DNA from: Mycobacterium yunnanensis
GTDB lineage: Bacteria > Actinomycetota > Actinomycetes > Mycobacteriales > Mycobacteriaceae
DNA: 64,000 bases
Reading direction: 5' to 3'
Assembly: GCF_025823185.1 (NCBI RefSeq)
Contig: NZ_JACKVK010000009.1
Location: forward strand, 62,001 to 126,000
Shown here: piece by piece, positions 1 through 8,469 of the stretch
Numbering within the stretch: position 1 is the first letter of the stretch
Layout of the letters: each line of letters begins with the position of its first letter
Program-made: the position numbers and the translations under genes
The notes under the pieces: generated by a model
Databases searched by the model: none
What the model was told of the DNA's origin: nothing
Seen by the model: only the letters and a program-made list of their open reading frames with translations

Positions 1-431
1 TCGCCGATGATCTGGAATCCGCTCCAGAGGCGGGGCAGGTTGAGCTGGTAGGCCAGCACCACCGCGGAGATGGTGACGATCGACGCGGTCAACATCAGCC
101 AGCCCGAGGACCACCCGACGATCTTGCTGCCCAACTTCTTCGACCAGTTGTAGACCGATCCGGCCACCGGGTACTTCGCGGCCAGCTCCATGAAGCACAG
201 GGCGACGGCCATCTGGCCGACGAACACGAGGGGCCACGACCACAGGTAGGCCGGGCCTGCGCTGCTGAACCCGAAGTAGAAGAGCTGGAACGTGCCGGTG
301 AGGATCGAGATGTAGCTGACCCCGGCGGCGAAGCTGGCGAACTTGCCGATGCTTCGGTCCAGGGATTCCTTGTAGCCAAAGTCGTCCAAGCCGCCGCTGT
401 CGACGCTTGGAGCCTGCGGGTCAACTGCCAT
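1..431 (-). CDS. APC-superfamily amino acid permease, N-terminal part
   Basis: First 143 residues of a polytopic permease whose C-terminus lies beyond the window edge. The frame opens MAVDPQAPSVDSGG and has a short polar N-terminus. Hydrophobic segments with APC-family character follow: a first helix containing FASFAAGVSYIS, then WSWPLVFVGQMAVAL, the loop AAKYPVAGSVYNWSKK and a helix GWLMLTASIVTISAVV. The ELA-x-KYPVAGS-x-Y loop is typical of amino acid/amine permeases. The ATG at 431 is preceded by AAAGG. The gene lies 39 bp downstream of the betaine aldehyde dehydrogenase-like gene on the same strand, so uptake of the quaternary amine or amino acid used by that cluster is a reasonable inference. 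The substrate cannot be read from the sequence. Confidence 0.85.
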   Translation of the reverse strand, partial: MAVDPQAPSVDSGGLDDFGYKESLDRSIGKFASFAAGVSYISILTGTFQLFYFGFSSAGPAYLWSWPLVFVGQMAVALCFMELAAKYPVAGSVYNWSKKLGSKIVGWSSGWLMLTASIVTISAVVLAYQLNLPRLWSGFQIIG

Positions 432-470
432 TGGGGAGCCTTTCGTCGCGAGCAATCCGCCTAGACCCGG

Positions 471-1964
471 TCATTCACCCTTGAACCAACCTGCGGGCTT
501 TGGTGCGGTGTTGTGCCAAATGTGCTTGATCTCTTGATATTCCGCGAGCCCAGTAGGTCCGAGCTCTCGACCGTTGCCCGACTTGCCGAAGCCGCCCCAC
601 TCCGCTGCCGCGGTGTAGTACCCGAAGTCGTTCAACCACACCGTGCCGTGCCTCAACGCGCGCACCACACGTTCGCCTCGCGCCGGGTCGGACGTGCGCA
701 CGCCCGCCGCGAGACCGTATTCCGTGTCGTTGCCGAGGGCGATCGCCTCGGCTTCGGTGGTGAACCGTTCCACGGTCAGGATCGGTCCGAAGGTCTCCTC
801 CCGCACGATGGCCATCGACCGGTCGCACTGGTCGAAGATCGTGGGCAGGTAGAAGCTGCCTGCCGTCAGCGCCGGGTCCGTCGGCCGGGCGCCGCCGGTG
901 ACGAGTTTGGCCCCCTCGGCGATCCCGGCGGCCACGTGGCCCTCGACCTTGGCGCGGTGCTGTTCGGACACCAACGGGCCGGTCTCGCTGGCGGGGTCCA
1001 TGCCGTCGCCCATCCGGATCTTCTCGGCCCGGGTGACCAGGTCGGCCACGAAGTCGTCGGCGATCGACTCCTCGACGATCAGTCGGGTGCCCGCCGAGCA
1101 GACCTGCCCGGAGTGCAGGAAGACCCCGGTCAGCACCTGGTCGACGGCGGCCTCCCAGGCGTCTCCGGTGCCGATGTCGGCAAACACCAGGTGTGGGTTC
1201 TTGCCGCCGAGTTCGACGGCCACCTTGGTGACGTGGTCGGCGGCGACCTTGGCGATGGTGCGGCCCGTGGCGAGTCCACCCGTGAACGAGATGAAGTCGA
1301 CGTCCCCGTTGTCGGTCAGCGCGGACCCGAGTGCCGCGCCGCTGCCCTGCACGAGGTTGACCACGCCGCCCGGTACGCCCGCCTCCTCCAGGAGGTGCAC
1401 GAAGGCGATGGTGGTCAGCGGTGTCACCTCGCTGGGCTTGGCCACCATCGTGCAGCCCGCACCGAGCGCCGGGGCGATCTTCCACGACATCTGCAGCAGC
1501 GGGTAGTTCCAGGGCGCGATGAGCACGCACACCCCGATGGGTTCGCGGACGACGCGACTGATGACCGTCGGGTCGCCGACGTCGACGACACGGTCGGCCT
1601 CGACGCCGACGAGCGCGGCGTAGTACCGGAATACCGACGTCACGTCGTCGATGTCGATCCGGCTCTCCGCCAACGTCTTCCCGGTGTCCCGGGTCTCCAG
1701 CAGTGCCAGGTCCTCCCGGTCACGCTGCAGCAGGTCGGCAATCCGCGTCAGGAGTCCGGCCCGCTCGGCGACGGGGGTGGCCGGCCAGGTGCCGTCGTCG
1801 AACGCCGCCCGAGCGGCCGCGACGGCGTCTCGCGCGTCGGCGTCGGTGGCCTCGTCGACCACCGCGGCGACGCTGCCGTCGGCCGGGTTGACGATCTCAC
1901 GGGTGCCGCCGTCGGAGGCGTGGCGCCACTGTCCACCGACGTAGAGGTCGGGCTCACCGTTCAC
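471..1964 (-). CDS. NAD(P)-dependent aldehyde dehydrogenase, betaine-aldehyde type
   Basis: A 497-residue aldehyde dehydrogenase of standard length that oxidises an aldehyde to the acid. The catalytic pair is visible: Glu251 in VELGGKNPHLVF and Cys289 in GQVCSAGTR. The cofactor loop APWNYPLLQ and the FTGG motif near residues 228-230 are also present. The ATG at 1964 is preceded by GGTGAC. It is the second gene downstream of a Rieske oxygenase (3 bp apart) and the third after a dimethylglycine/sarcosine-oxidase-like gene, so betaine aldehyde or a related amino-aldehyde is the likely substrate. That assignment rests on neighbours and overall resemblance to BetB. Another aliphatic semialdehyde is possible. 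Confidence 0.9.
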   Translation of the reverse strand: MNGEPDLYVGGQWRHASDGGTREIVNPADGSVAAVVDEATDADARDAVAAARAAFDDGTWPATPVAERAGLLTRIADLLQRDREDLALLETRDTGKTLAESRIDIDDVTSVFRYYAALVGVEADRVVDVGDPTVISRVVREPIGVCVLIAPWNYPLLQMSWKIAPALGAGCTMVAKPSEVTPLTTIAFVHLLEEAGVPGGVVNLVQGSGAALGSALTDNGDVDFISFTGGLATGRTIAKVAADHVTKVAVELGGKNPHLVFADIGTGDAWEAAVDQVLTGVFLHSGQVCSAGTRLIVEESIADDFVADLVTRAEKIRMGDGMDPASETGPLVSEQHRAKVEGHVAAGIAEGAKLVTGGARPTDPALTAGSFYLPTIFDQCDRSMAIVREETFGPILTVERFTTEAEAIALGNDTEYGLAAGVRTSDPARGERVVRALRHGTVWLNDFGYYTAAAEWGGFGKSGNGRELGPTGLAEYQEIKHIWHNTAPKPAGWFKGE

Positions 1965-1967
1965 ATG

Positions 1968-3128
1968 TCACCTCGGGTCGTCGGCGCGGGGGTGCTCGCC
2001 GATTCGGGACACTACCCACTCGTGGAACTCCGCGATGTGGTGTTCGGAAGGAACGAGTACGCCACCGTTGCGGTACGCCCGCGACGACATCGCGGGCTGC
2101 GTGCGTTCGCACGCCGCGAAGTCCTGCTCGTTGACCCGGTGGAACAGTTCGACCGAGCGGGAGACGTCACGCCCCTCGGCCACCACGTCGGCGGTGTAGA
2201 GCCAGTCGCACTCGACGATCGTGCGGTCGGGAGCGAGCGGATACATCCGGTGGAAGATGATGTGATCGGGCACCAGATTGACGAACACCGTTGGCTTGAT
2301 CGTGATGGCGTAGTAACGCCGATCCTGATCCTCGGTGACACCGGGCAGGGTCTCGAAGCCGGCACTGCCGTCGATGGTGAAACCCGATATGCCCGAGCCG
2401 AACTCGGCTCCGTGACCCACGTAGTACTGCGCCGCGAGGCCCTGCGCGAACTCCGGAAGGACCTCGGTGAGCTCGGGGTGGATCGTCGCGCAGTGGTAGC
2501 ACTCCATGAAGTTCTCGACGATCAGCTTCCAGTTGGCCGCCACGTCGTAGACCACCCGGCGACCGACGCTCAAGCTCGCGACGTCGTAGTGGTCGACGGC
2601 CGTCGGGTCACCGAGTCGACGGGTCACCTCGCCGATCACGTCGTCGTCGAAGGACGGCGGGTCGTCGGCCAGGCACACCCACGCGTAGCCAAGCCACTCC
2701 CGCAGCGCGACCGCCACCAGGCCGTACTCGTACCGGTCGATGCCCTCGCCGGATGCGTCCTTCAGCGACGCCAGGTTGGGCGCGGCGATCAGCTTGCCGT
2801 CCAGCGCATAGGTCCAGGCGTGGTACGGGCACTGCAGGCTGCGCTTGACCTGCCCCTCGGGCTCGGTGCACAGCGCCGCACCGCGGTGACGGCAGACGTT
2901 CAGGAACGCGCGAAGCACCCCGTCCTTGCCGCGGACCACCAGCACGCTCTCGCGGCCAACCTGGACCTTCTTGAACTGGCCCGGGTTGGCCAGGTCACCG
3001 GATCGGGCGGCGCAGAACCAGAGCTTCTCGAAGATCTCGTCCTGCTCGGCCGCGAAGATGGTTGGGCTGGTGTAGAACTCACCGGGCAAGGTGGCCAGCA
3101 GTGCCGGCGAACCTTCGGTCGTGGTCAT
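1968..3128 (-). CDS. Rieske non-haem iron oxygenase, alpha subunit (betaine/carnitine monooxygenase type)
   Basis: A 386-residue terminal oxygenase. The Rieske [2Fe-2S] cluster ligands are Cys79 and His81 (CRHRG) and Cys100 and His103 (CPYHAW). The mononuclear iron site is NFMECYHCATIHPEL, with His212 and His217. The C-terminal half is the aromatic-ring-hydroxylase catalytic fold. Enzymes of this architecture next to GcvT-domain demethylases are glycine betaine monooxygenases (GbcA/BmoA) or stachydrine and carnitine oxygenases, which remove an N-methyl or side group with O2. A reductase partner is not seen in the window. It sits 21 bp after the oxidoreductase gene and 3 bp before the aldehyde dehydrogenase, so all are likely co-transcribed. 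Confidence 0.9.
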   Translation of the reverse strand: MTTTEGSPALLATLPGEFYTSPTIFAAEQDEIFEKLWFCAARSGDLANPGQFKKVQVGRESVLVVRGKDGVLRAFLNVCRHRGAALCTEPEGQVKRSLQCPYHAWTYALDGKLIAAPNLASLKDASGEGIDRYEYGLVAVALREWLGYAWVCLADDPPSFDDDVIGEVTRRLGDPTAVDHYDVASLSVGRRVVYDVAANWKLIVENFMECYHCATIHPELTEVLPEFAQGLAAQYYVGHGAEFGSGISGFTIDGSAGFETLPGVTEDQDRRYYAITIKPTVFVNLVPDHIIFHRMYPLAPDRTIVECDWLYTADVVAEGRDVSRSVELFHRVNEQDFAACERTQPAMSSRAYRNGGVLVPSEHHIAEFHEWVVSRIGEHPRADDPR

Positions 3129-3149
3129 CGTCTTCCTCTGCTCATCGCG

Positions 3150-5609
3150 TCAGCGCCTAATCCGGGACATCTCGGGGTCCACCACCGGCTCGGCATGCAC
3201 CGTCGCCCCATACCTGCTGCCGCGATAGTCGACGGCCACCACGTCACCCGGTGCGGTCGTCGCGGGAAGCCACGCATAGGCGATGCAGCGACCCACCGTC
3301 ACCGAGTAAGCGGCACTGGTGACGTAACCTGCGCACTCCGGGCTGGCGCCCAGGAACACCGGCTCCTTGCCGAGCACCATGGCCGTCGGATCGTGAAGGA
3401 CGATGCTGCGCAACGCCTTCGCCGGGGGCGCCGCCGCCTCCAGCGCGGCCTTGCCGACGAAGTCGTCCTTGGCCATCCGCACCGCGAAGTCCAGACCGGC
3501 CGCACCGGGGTGGTGCTCGGCCGTCATGTCGGTGCCCCAGGAGCGATAGGCCTTCTCGATGCGCAAACCGTTGAACGCGATCCGGCCCGCGGCGATGATG
3601 CCGTGGTCGGCCCCGGCAGCCTCCAGTAGGGCCCACAGTGCGGCCCCGTAGGCGGCGTCGGCGTAGATCTCCCAGCCCAATTCGCCGACGTAGGACACCC
3701 GCATCATGGTCACCGGGATGGCACCGAGGTGGGTGGTCAGCGCACGGAAGTACTTGAACCCCTCGTGGGACAGGTCGTCGTCGCAGAGGGGTTGCACGAC
3801 GTCGCGCGCGGCGGGACCCCACAGGCCGACGCAGCAGGTACCGCCGGTGATGTCGCGGACCGTCACCGAACCGTCGTCGGGCAGGTGGCGGGTGATCCAG
3901 TCGAAGTCCGTCGGACCGTTGGCGCCGACCTGGAAGCGGTCGGCGGCCAGCCGGGCGACGGTGAGATCGCTTCGGATGCCGCCGGTCTCGTCGAGCATGA
4001 GCGTGTAGGTCACCGAGCCGACGCTCTTGTCGACGTTGTTGGTGGTGAGCCGCTGCAGCAGGTCCACCGCGCCGCGGCCGGCGACCTCGTAGCGGGTCAG
4101 CGGCGTCATGTCGTACATCGCGACGTGGTGGCGGGTCCAGTGGGCCTCGGCGATGGAGATCGGCGACCAGAACTGCGCCGACCACTCGTCGCGCTCGGGG
4201 AACGCCACACCCTCGTCGCGAAGGCGCAGGGCCAGATTGGCGTTGGCCTCGTACCAGGCGGGCCGTTCCCAGCCGCCGCCCTCGAAGAAGAACGCGCCGA
4301 GCTCGCGTTGGCGCGAGTAGAACGGGCTGGTCCGCAGTCCGCGCAGCGCCTCGCGGAATTGGTGCGGATGGATGATGTCGTAGACCTCGACGAACGCTTG
4401 CGAGCTGGTCGTCATGATGAACTCGTCGGTCGTGGCGACGTCCTCGAAGCGGTAGAGATCGCACTCGTGCACGTCGGTCGACGGCGTGCCGTCGACGATC
4501 CACTCCGCGGTGGCCTTGGCGACACCCGCCGAATGCGTCACCCAGACGGCCTCGGCGACCCAGAAGCCGCTGAGCTCGCGGTGCTCCCCCATGATGGAGA
4601 AGCCGTCGGGGGTGAACGAGAAGATCCCGTTGAAACCCTGTTCGACCTTCGAATCACCAAGGACGGGAAGCAGTTTGGTCGACTCCCGCCACGCCGGGGT
4701 GAAGTCCTCTTCGGTGAAGGGCATCATCGACGGCATCTGCTCGTCGGCGGTGTCGGCGTCCAGCGTGGACAAGTCTATGGGCATCGGGTCGTGTCCGTAG
4801 TAGCCGATGCCGATCCGGTCGACGTGCTCGCGGAAGTAGAGGTCCTGATCCTGGTGCCGCAGGATGGGCAGCCCGGCCTCGGCGGCGTCGGTGTTGCGCC
4901 CGACGAGCGGCTCGATGCGACCGGTCATCGCGTACTGGTGCGCCATGGGGACCAACGGCACGACGAGCCCGACCTGCTTGGCCAGCTGGGCCCCCCAGAA
5001 TCCGGCGCAGCACACCACGACGTCGGCGGGGATGACGCCGTCGGCGGTGCGCACGCCGGTCACCTTGCGACCGTCGTCGACGATCCCGAGCACCTCGGTG
5101 TTGGGCCGGAACGTCGCGCCGCGAGCGGTCGCCGCGCTCGCCTGCGCTTCAACGGCCCGGACCGCCTTGACCAGGCCGTCGGTCGGCGTGTGGAACCCGC
5201 CGAGGATGCGGTCGGCGTCCAGCAGGGGGTGCATCTGCGCGCACTGCGCCGCGGTCAGCAGCTCGCCGGGGATGCCCCAGGACTGCGCCCACCCGGCCTT
5301 GCGGTGCAGGTCTTCCCAGCGCTGCGGGGTCGAGGCCACCTCGAGGCCACCGGTCGGATTGAAGGCCCACCCGCCCGGGTGTTCGAGGGCGCCGAACTTG
5401 GCGACGGTGTACTTCGCGAACTCCGACATGGTCTTCGACGGGTTGGTCTGGAACACCAGGCCCGGGGCGTGCGAGGTCGAGCCGCCGGTGGCGAACAGGG
5501 GACCTCGGTCGACGACGGTGACGTCGGTCCAACCGCGAGCGGTGAGTTCGTCGGCGAGTGAACCTCCGACGATTCCCGCACCGATGACGACGACCTTGGG
5601 GGCTGCCAA
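3150..5609 (-). CDS. FAD-dependent oxidoreductase with GcvT domain (dimethylglycine/sarcosine dehydrogenase type)
   Basis: A protein of about 819 residues with two parts. The N-terminal DAO-type FAD domain carries VVVIGAGIVGGSLADEL near residues 5-21 and the GGSTSHAPGLVFQ stretch, whose His aligns with the residue that carries covalent FAD in dimethylglycine dehydrogenase. From about residue 430 on there is a tetrahydrofolate-binding GcvT/FAO region. Such enzymes oxidatively remove an N-methyl group and pass it to folate as methylene-THF. The chosen start is TTG at 5609, preceded five bases earlier by GGAGG. An open frame extends to a GTG at 5660, but that stretch is filled with the repeat noted separately. 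It heads the accessory cluster with the Rieske oxygenase, aldehyde dehydrogenase and permease. Confidence 0.85.
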   Translation of the reverse strand: MAAPKVVVIGAGIVGGSLADELTARGWTDVTVVDRGPLFATGGSTSHAPGLVFQTNPSKTMSEFAKYTVAKFGALEHPGGWAFNPTGGLEVASTPQRWEDLHRKAGWAQSWGIPGELLTAAQCAQMHPLLDADRILGGFHTPTDGLVKAVRAVEAQASAATARGATFRPNTEVLGIVDDGRKVTGVRTADGVIPADVVVCCAGFWGAQLAKQVGLVVPLVPMAHQYAMTGRIEPLVGRNTDAAEAGLPILRHQDQDLYFREHVDRIGIGYYGHDPMPIDLSTLDADTADEQMPSMMPFTEEDFTPAWRESTKLLPVLGDSKVEQGFNGIFSFTPDGFSIMGEHRELSGFWVAEAVWVTHSAGVAKATAEWIVDGTPSTDVHECDLYRFEDVATTDEFIMTTSSQAFVEVYDIIHPHQFREALRGLRTSPFYSRQRELGAFFFEGGGWERPAWYEANANLALRLRDEGVAFPERDEWSAQFWSPISIAEAHWTRHHVAMYDMTPLTRYEVAGRGAVDLLQRLTTNNVDKSVGSVTYTLMLDETGGIRSDLTVARLAADRFQVGANGPTDFDWITRHLPDDGSVTVRDITGGTCCVGLWGPAARDVVQPLCDDDLSHEGFKYFRALTTHLGAIPVTMMRVSYVGELGWEIYADAAYGAALWALLEAAGADHGIIAAGRIAFNGLRIEKAYRSWGTDMTAEHHPGAAGLDFAVRMAKDDFVGKAALEAAAPPAKALRSIVLHDPTAMVLGKEPVFLGASPECAGYVTSAAYSVTVGRCIAYAWLPATTAPGDVVAVDYRGSRYGATVHAEPVVDPEMSRIRR

Positions 5610-5623
5610 GACTTCCTCCGACT

Positions 5624-5658
5624 GTTGCACGGTGCGCAACGAAACTGCGATGCGCAAC
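5624..5658. promoter_or_regulatory. Repeated TGCGCAAC element upstream of the demethylase cluster
   Basis: TGCGCAAC occurs at 5633-5640 and again at 5651-5658, 18 bp start to start. The first copy is half of an inverted repeat GTTGC-N7-GCAAC at 5624-5640. It lies just upstream of the preferred TTG start at 5609 and inside the longer N-terminal extension. That placement fits an operator better than coding sequence. No regulator gene for the cluster is in the window. Confidence 0.4.
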
Positions 5659-5727
5659 ACATGATTCTCCGGTGGGCGTCACTCGTCAACAGGAGTGGAG
5701 CGGCGAGTCCGAAACGGGGAGTCGGGT

Positions 5728-6543
5728 CTAGCGGGCGTTGCGCAGCTTGCCCCGGCCGTCGTTCTGGTTGCGCTCGAACACCAGGCGCAGACCGTCGAGG
5801 GTGAGGTGCTGGTCGTACTGCGCCACGGTGTGCAAATCGGGCAGCAACAGCGGGGCGGTGTGCCCGGTGGCCACCACCGCGACGTCGTCACCGGCGAACC
5901 CGTCGACGTCGTGGCGGATGCGGTTGACCAGACCGTCGACCAGGCCCGCGAAGCCGAACACGGCGCCGGACTGCATGCACTCCACGGTGTTCTTGCCGAT
6001 CACCGACCGGGGACGGGTCAGCTCGACGCGCCGCAGCGCCGCCGACCGGGCAGCCGCCGCATCCGAGGACACCTGGATGCCCGGCGCGATCGCCCCGCCG
6101 AGGAACTCGCCCTTGGCCGACACCACGTCCACGCAGATCGACGACCCGAAGTCGACCACGATCGCCGCGCGCGCGTACTTCTGGTAGGCGGCGAGGCAGT
6201 TGACGATGCGGTCGGCACCGACTTCCTTGGGGTTGTCGACCAACAGTGGCACGCCCGTTCGCACGCCCGGCTCGATCAGCACGTGCGGCACCGACGACCA
6301 GTACTGGTCGAGCATCACCCGGATCTCGTGAAGCACCGACGGCACCGTCGACAGGCCGGTCGCGCCCGTCAGCCGCTCGGCGTCGTCGCCGATCAGACCG
6401 TCGATCGTCAGCGCCAACTCGTCGGCCGTGACCTCGGCCTCCGTGCGAATTCGCCAGTGCTGCACGACCTTCGCGTGGTCGCCCGAGCCGGAGATCAGGC
6501 CGACGACGGTGTGGGTGTTGCGGACGTCGATCGCGAGCAACAC
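5728..6543 (-). CDS. coaX: Type III pantothenate kinase
   Basis: A 271-residue enzyme that phosphorylates pantothenate to 4'-phosphopantothenate, the first step of coenzyme A synthesis. It has the ASKHA-fold motifs [16 protein letters not shown] at the N-terminus, EVGADRIVN, and [27 protein letters not shown] in the middle. In the family the usual reading is DFGTATT. Here it is DFGSSIC, which is common in mycobacterial CoaX proteins, some of which are reported as poorly active. The start is the GTG at 6543 with GGAGGAA eight bases upstream. A longer open frame to 6621 overlaps panC and is not needed. It lies 4 bp downstream of panC, so translational coupling is likely. Confidence 0.93.
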   Translation of the reverse strand: MLLAIDVRNTHTVVGLISGSGDHAKVVQHWRIRTEAEVTADELALTIDGLIGDDAERLTGATGLSTVPSVLHEIRVMLDQYWSSVPHVLIEPGVRTGVPLLVDNPKEVGADRIVNCLAAYQKYARAAIVVDFGSSICVDVVSAKGEFLGGAIAPGIQVSSDAAAARSAALRRVELTRPRSVIGKNTVECMQSGAVFGFAGLVDGLVNRIRHDVDGFAGDDVAVVATGHTAPLLLPDLHTVAQYDQHLTLDGLRLVFERNQNDGRGKLRNAR

Positions 6544-6547
6544 GGTG

Positions 6548-7492
6548 CTAGTTCCTCCACGGCAGTTCGCGGTTCTGGCCCGACTCGACCCGCGGGTGCC
6601 CGTCGACCCCCGCCGACGCACCGACGTCGACCGCGATGTTGTCGAGCAGACGCGTGCGACCGAGCCGCGCCGCGACCAGCATGCGCGCAGCGCCCTCGGC
6701 CGGCGCCGGGCCCAGCCACGGATCCCTGAGCTCGAGGTAGTCGACCTGCAACGCGGGCACCTCGTCGAGCACGGCGCGTGCGGCGTCGAGCGCTCCCTCC
6801 GCGCCGCGTGAGGCGGCGTACATCCCGGCCAGCAGCGCCGCCGACAGCGCGCCTGCCTGCTCGCGCTCCACGTCGTCGAGGTAGCGGTTGCGCGAGGACA
6901 TCGCCAAGCCGTCGGCCTCCCGCACGATGGGCACTCCGACGATCTTCACCCCGAGGTCGAAGTCGTCGGCCATCTGCCGGATCAGCACCAGCTGCTGATA
7001 GTCCTTCTCGCCGAAGAACGCCCGATCCGGCCGGACGATCTGCAGCAGCTTGAGCACCACGGTGAGCATCCCCGCGAAGTGCGTTGGCCGAGAGGCACCT
7101 TCGAGCTCGGCGCCCAGAGGCCCGGGGTGGACCGTCGTCCGCTGGCCATGGGGGTACACGTCGGCGACGCCGGGCGCGAAGACGATCTCGACGCCCTCGG
7201 CGCGCAGCAGCGCGACGTCGTCGTCGACGGTGCGCGGATACGCGTCGAGATCCTCGCCCGCTGCGAACTGCAGCGGGTTGACGAAGATCGACACGACGAC
7301 GACCGCGCCGGGTACGCGCTTGGCCGTCCGCACCAGGGCGAGATGGCCCTCGTGCAGCGCCCCCATCGTGGGCACCAGCACGACGCGGCGGCCCGTGGTC
7401 CGCAGCGCGCGGGTCACCCCCGCGACGTCGTCGACCCTGGCGTAGACGTTGAGCTCACCGGCGGTGAACTTGGGCGGTCTCTTGGCGCTCAC
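6548..7492 (-). CDS. panC: Pantoate-beta-alanine ligase (pantothenate synthetase)
   Basis: A 314-residue ATP-dependent ligase that joins pantoate and beta-alanine to make pantothenate. The HIGH-type nucleotide motif is [10 protein letters not shown] (residues 41-50). [10 protein letters not shown] and AMSSRN, which stands for KMSKS, follow. [10 protein letters not shown] is typical of the pantoate site. The ATG at 7492 overlaps the stop of the upstream Rossmann protein by 4 bases (ATGA), so the two are coupled. The gene that makes beta-alanine, panD, would be expected between panC and coaX in mycobacteria and is missing here. Confidence 0.96.
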   Translation of the reverse strand: MSAKRPPKFTAGELNVYARVDDVAGVTRALRTTGRRVVLVPTMGALHEGHLALVRTAKRVPGAVVVVSIFVNPLQFAAGEDLDAYPRTVDDDVALLRAEGVEIVFAPGVADVYPHGQRTTVHPGPLGAELEGASRPTHFAGMLTVVLKLLQIVRPDRAFFGEKDYQQLVLIRQMADDFDLGVKIVGVPIVREADGLAMSSRNRYLDDVEREQAGALSAALLAGMYAASRGAEGALDAARAVLDEVPALQVDYLELRDPWLGPAPAEGAARMLVAARLGRTRLLDNIAVDVGASAGVDGHPRVESGQNRELPWRN

Positions 7493-8439
7493 GGGCGACC
7501 TCCTTCGTTCGGCGGGCCGGCCAGGGCGGCGAACACGTCGGCCGGGGCGTGCGCGCGCTGGGCCGTCCGCCGCGAGTTCGACCGATATGCCTCGGCGAGT
7601 TCGGGATTCACGTCACGCAGGGCTTGCAGGTGGGCGGTGACCGTGGCGGCGTCACCGCGGGCCACCGGTCCGGTGAGCGCGGATTGACCGCGCTGCAGCG
7701 CGTTCTCCAGCGACGCGCGTGCCAGTGGCGCCAGCACCCGCTCGGCGATGCCACCGGGAGCGTCGCCAACCGCTTCCTGCCCGAGCAGTTCCTGGCCCCG
7801 CAGTGCCGCACGCAACGCCTCCACGGCGTCGAGCACCACGGTGATGACGTGATTGCCGCCGTGGGCCAGCGCCGCGTGATACAGCGCCCTGGCCTCCTCG
7901 GGCACGCCGAAGGGTTCGCCGCCGATCTCCAGGACCAGCGACTGGGCCACTGCGTAGCCGACCTCGTCGGCTGCGGTGATGCCGAAGCACGCCCCCGAGA
8001 GTCGCGCCAGGTCCTCGTCGGATCCGGTGAACGTCATCGCCGGGTGGATGGCCAGCGGGATGCACCCGAATTCGTTCAGGGGGGCCAGCACGCCGATGCC
8101 GTTGGCGCCGGAGGTGTGCACGACGATGGTGCCCGGTCGCACCGATCCGGTGGCCGCCAGCCCGGCGACCACCCCCGCCAGCTCGACGTCGGGGATGGCC
8201 AGGATCAGCAGTTCGGCCTGGGCGGCGACGTCCTGGACGGGCAGCACCTGAGTGTCGGGGAGCCGACGCTCGGCCCGCAGCCGCGACGCGCGGGAGATGG
8301 CACTGCAGGCGACGACGACGTGTTCGGCCCGTTCCAGGGCAACGCCGAGGGCGGTTCCCACCCGGCCGGCGGAGATGACGCCCACCGTGAGCCGGGCCGG
8401 ACGCAGTCCGTCGGGCTGCACCATCGCAGACGACCTCAC
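7489..8439 (-). CDS. Rossmann-like protein with DUF2520 domain (Rv3603c-like)
   Basis: A 316-residue protein with an N-terminal NAD(P)-binding Rossmann motif, [13 protein letters not shown] (residues 19-31). A DUF2520 C-terminal region of 6-phosphogluconate-dehydrogenase fold follows, including [13 protein letters not shown]. Such proteins resemble ketopantoate or ketol-acid reductoisomerases. Its fixed place just before panC suggests a role in making pantoate, but this is inference. The ATG at 8439 is the longest choice; another ATG at 8424 would also keep the Rossmann domain. It overlaps panC by 4 bp. Confidence 0.85.
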   Translation of the reverse strand: MRSSAMVQPDGLRPARLTVGVISAGRVGTALGVALERAEHVVVACSAISRASRLRAERRLPDTQVLPVQDVAAQAELLILAIPDVELAGVVAGLAATGSVRPGTIVVHTSGANGIGVLAPLNEFGCIPLAIHPAMTFTGSDEDLARLSGACFGITAADEVGYAVAQSLVLEIGGEPFGVPEEARALYHAALAHGGNHVITVVLDAVEALRAALRGQELLGQEAVGDAPGGIAERVLAPLARASLENALQRGQSALTGPVARGDAATVTAHLQALRDVNPELAEAYRSNSRRTAQRAHAPADVFAALAGPPNEGGRP

Positions 8440-8469
8440 AGGCTAGTGGTTGTGAGCGTCGAGACTAAC

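Noticed and set aside
513..3629. Open frame of 1038 codons on the plus strand
   Set aside because: It lies antisense to the aldehyde dehydrogenase and Rieske genes, whose catalytic motifs are intact. Its composition is the Arg/Gly/Val/Asp-rich pattern of a high-GC antisense shadow.
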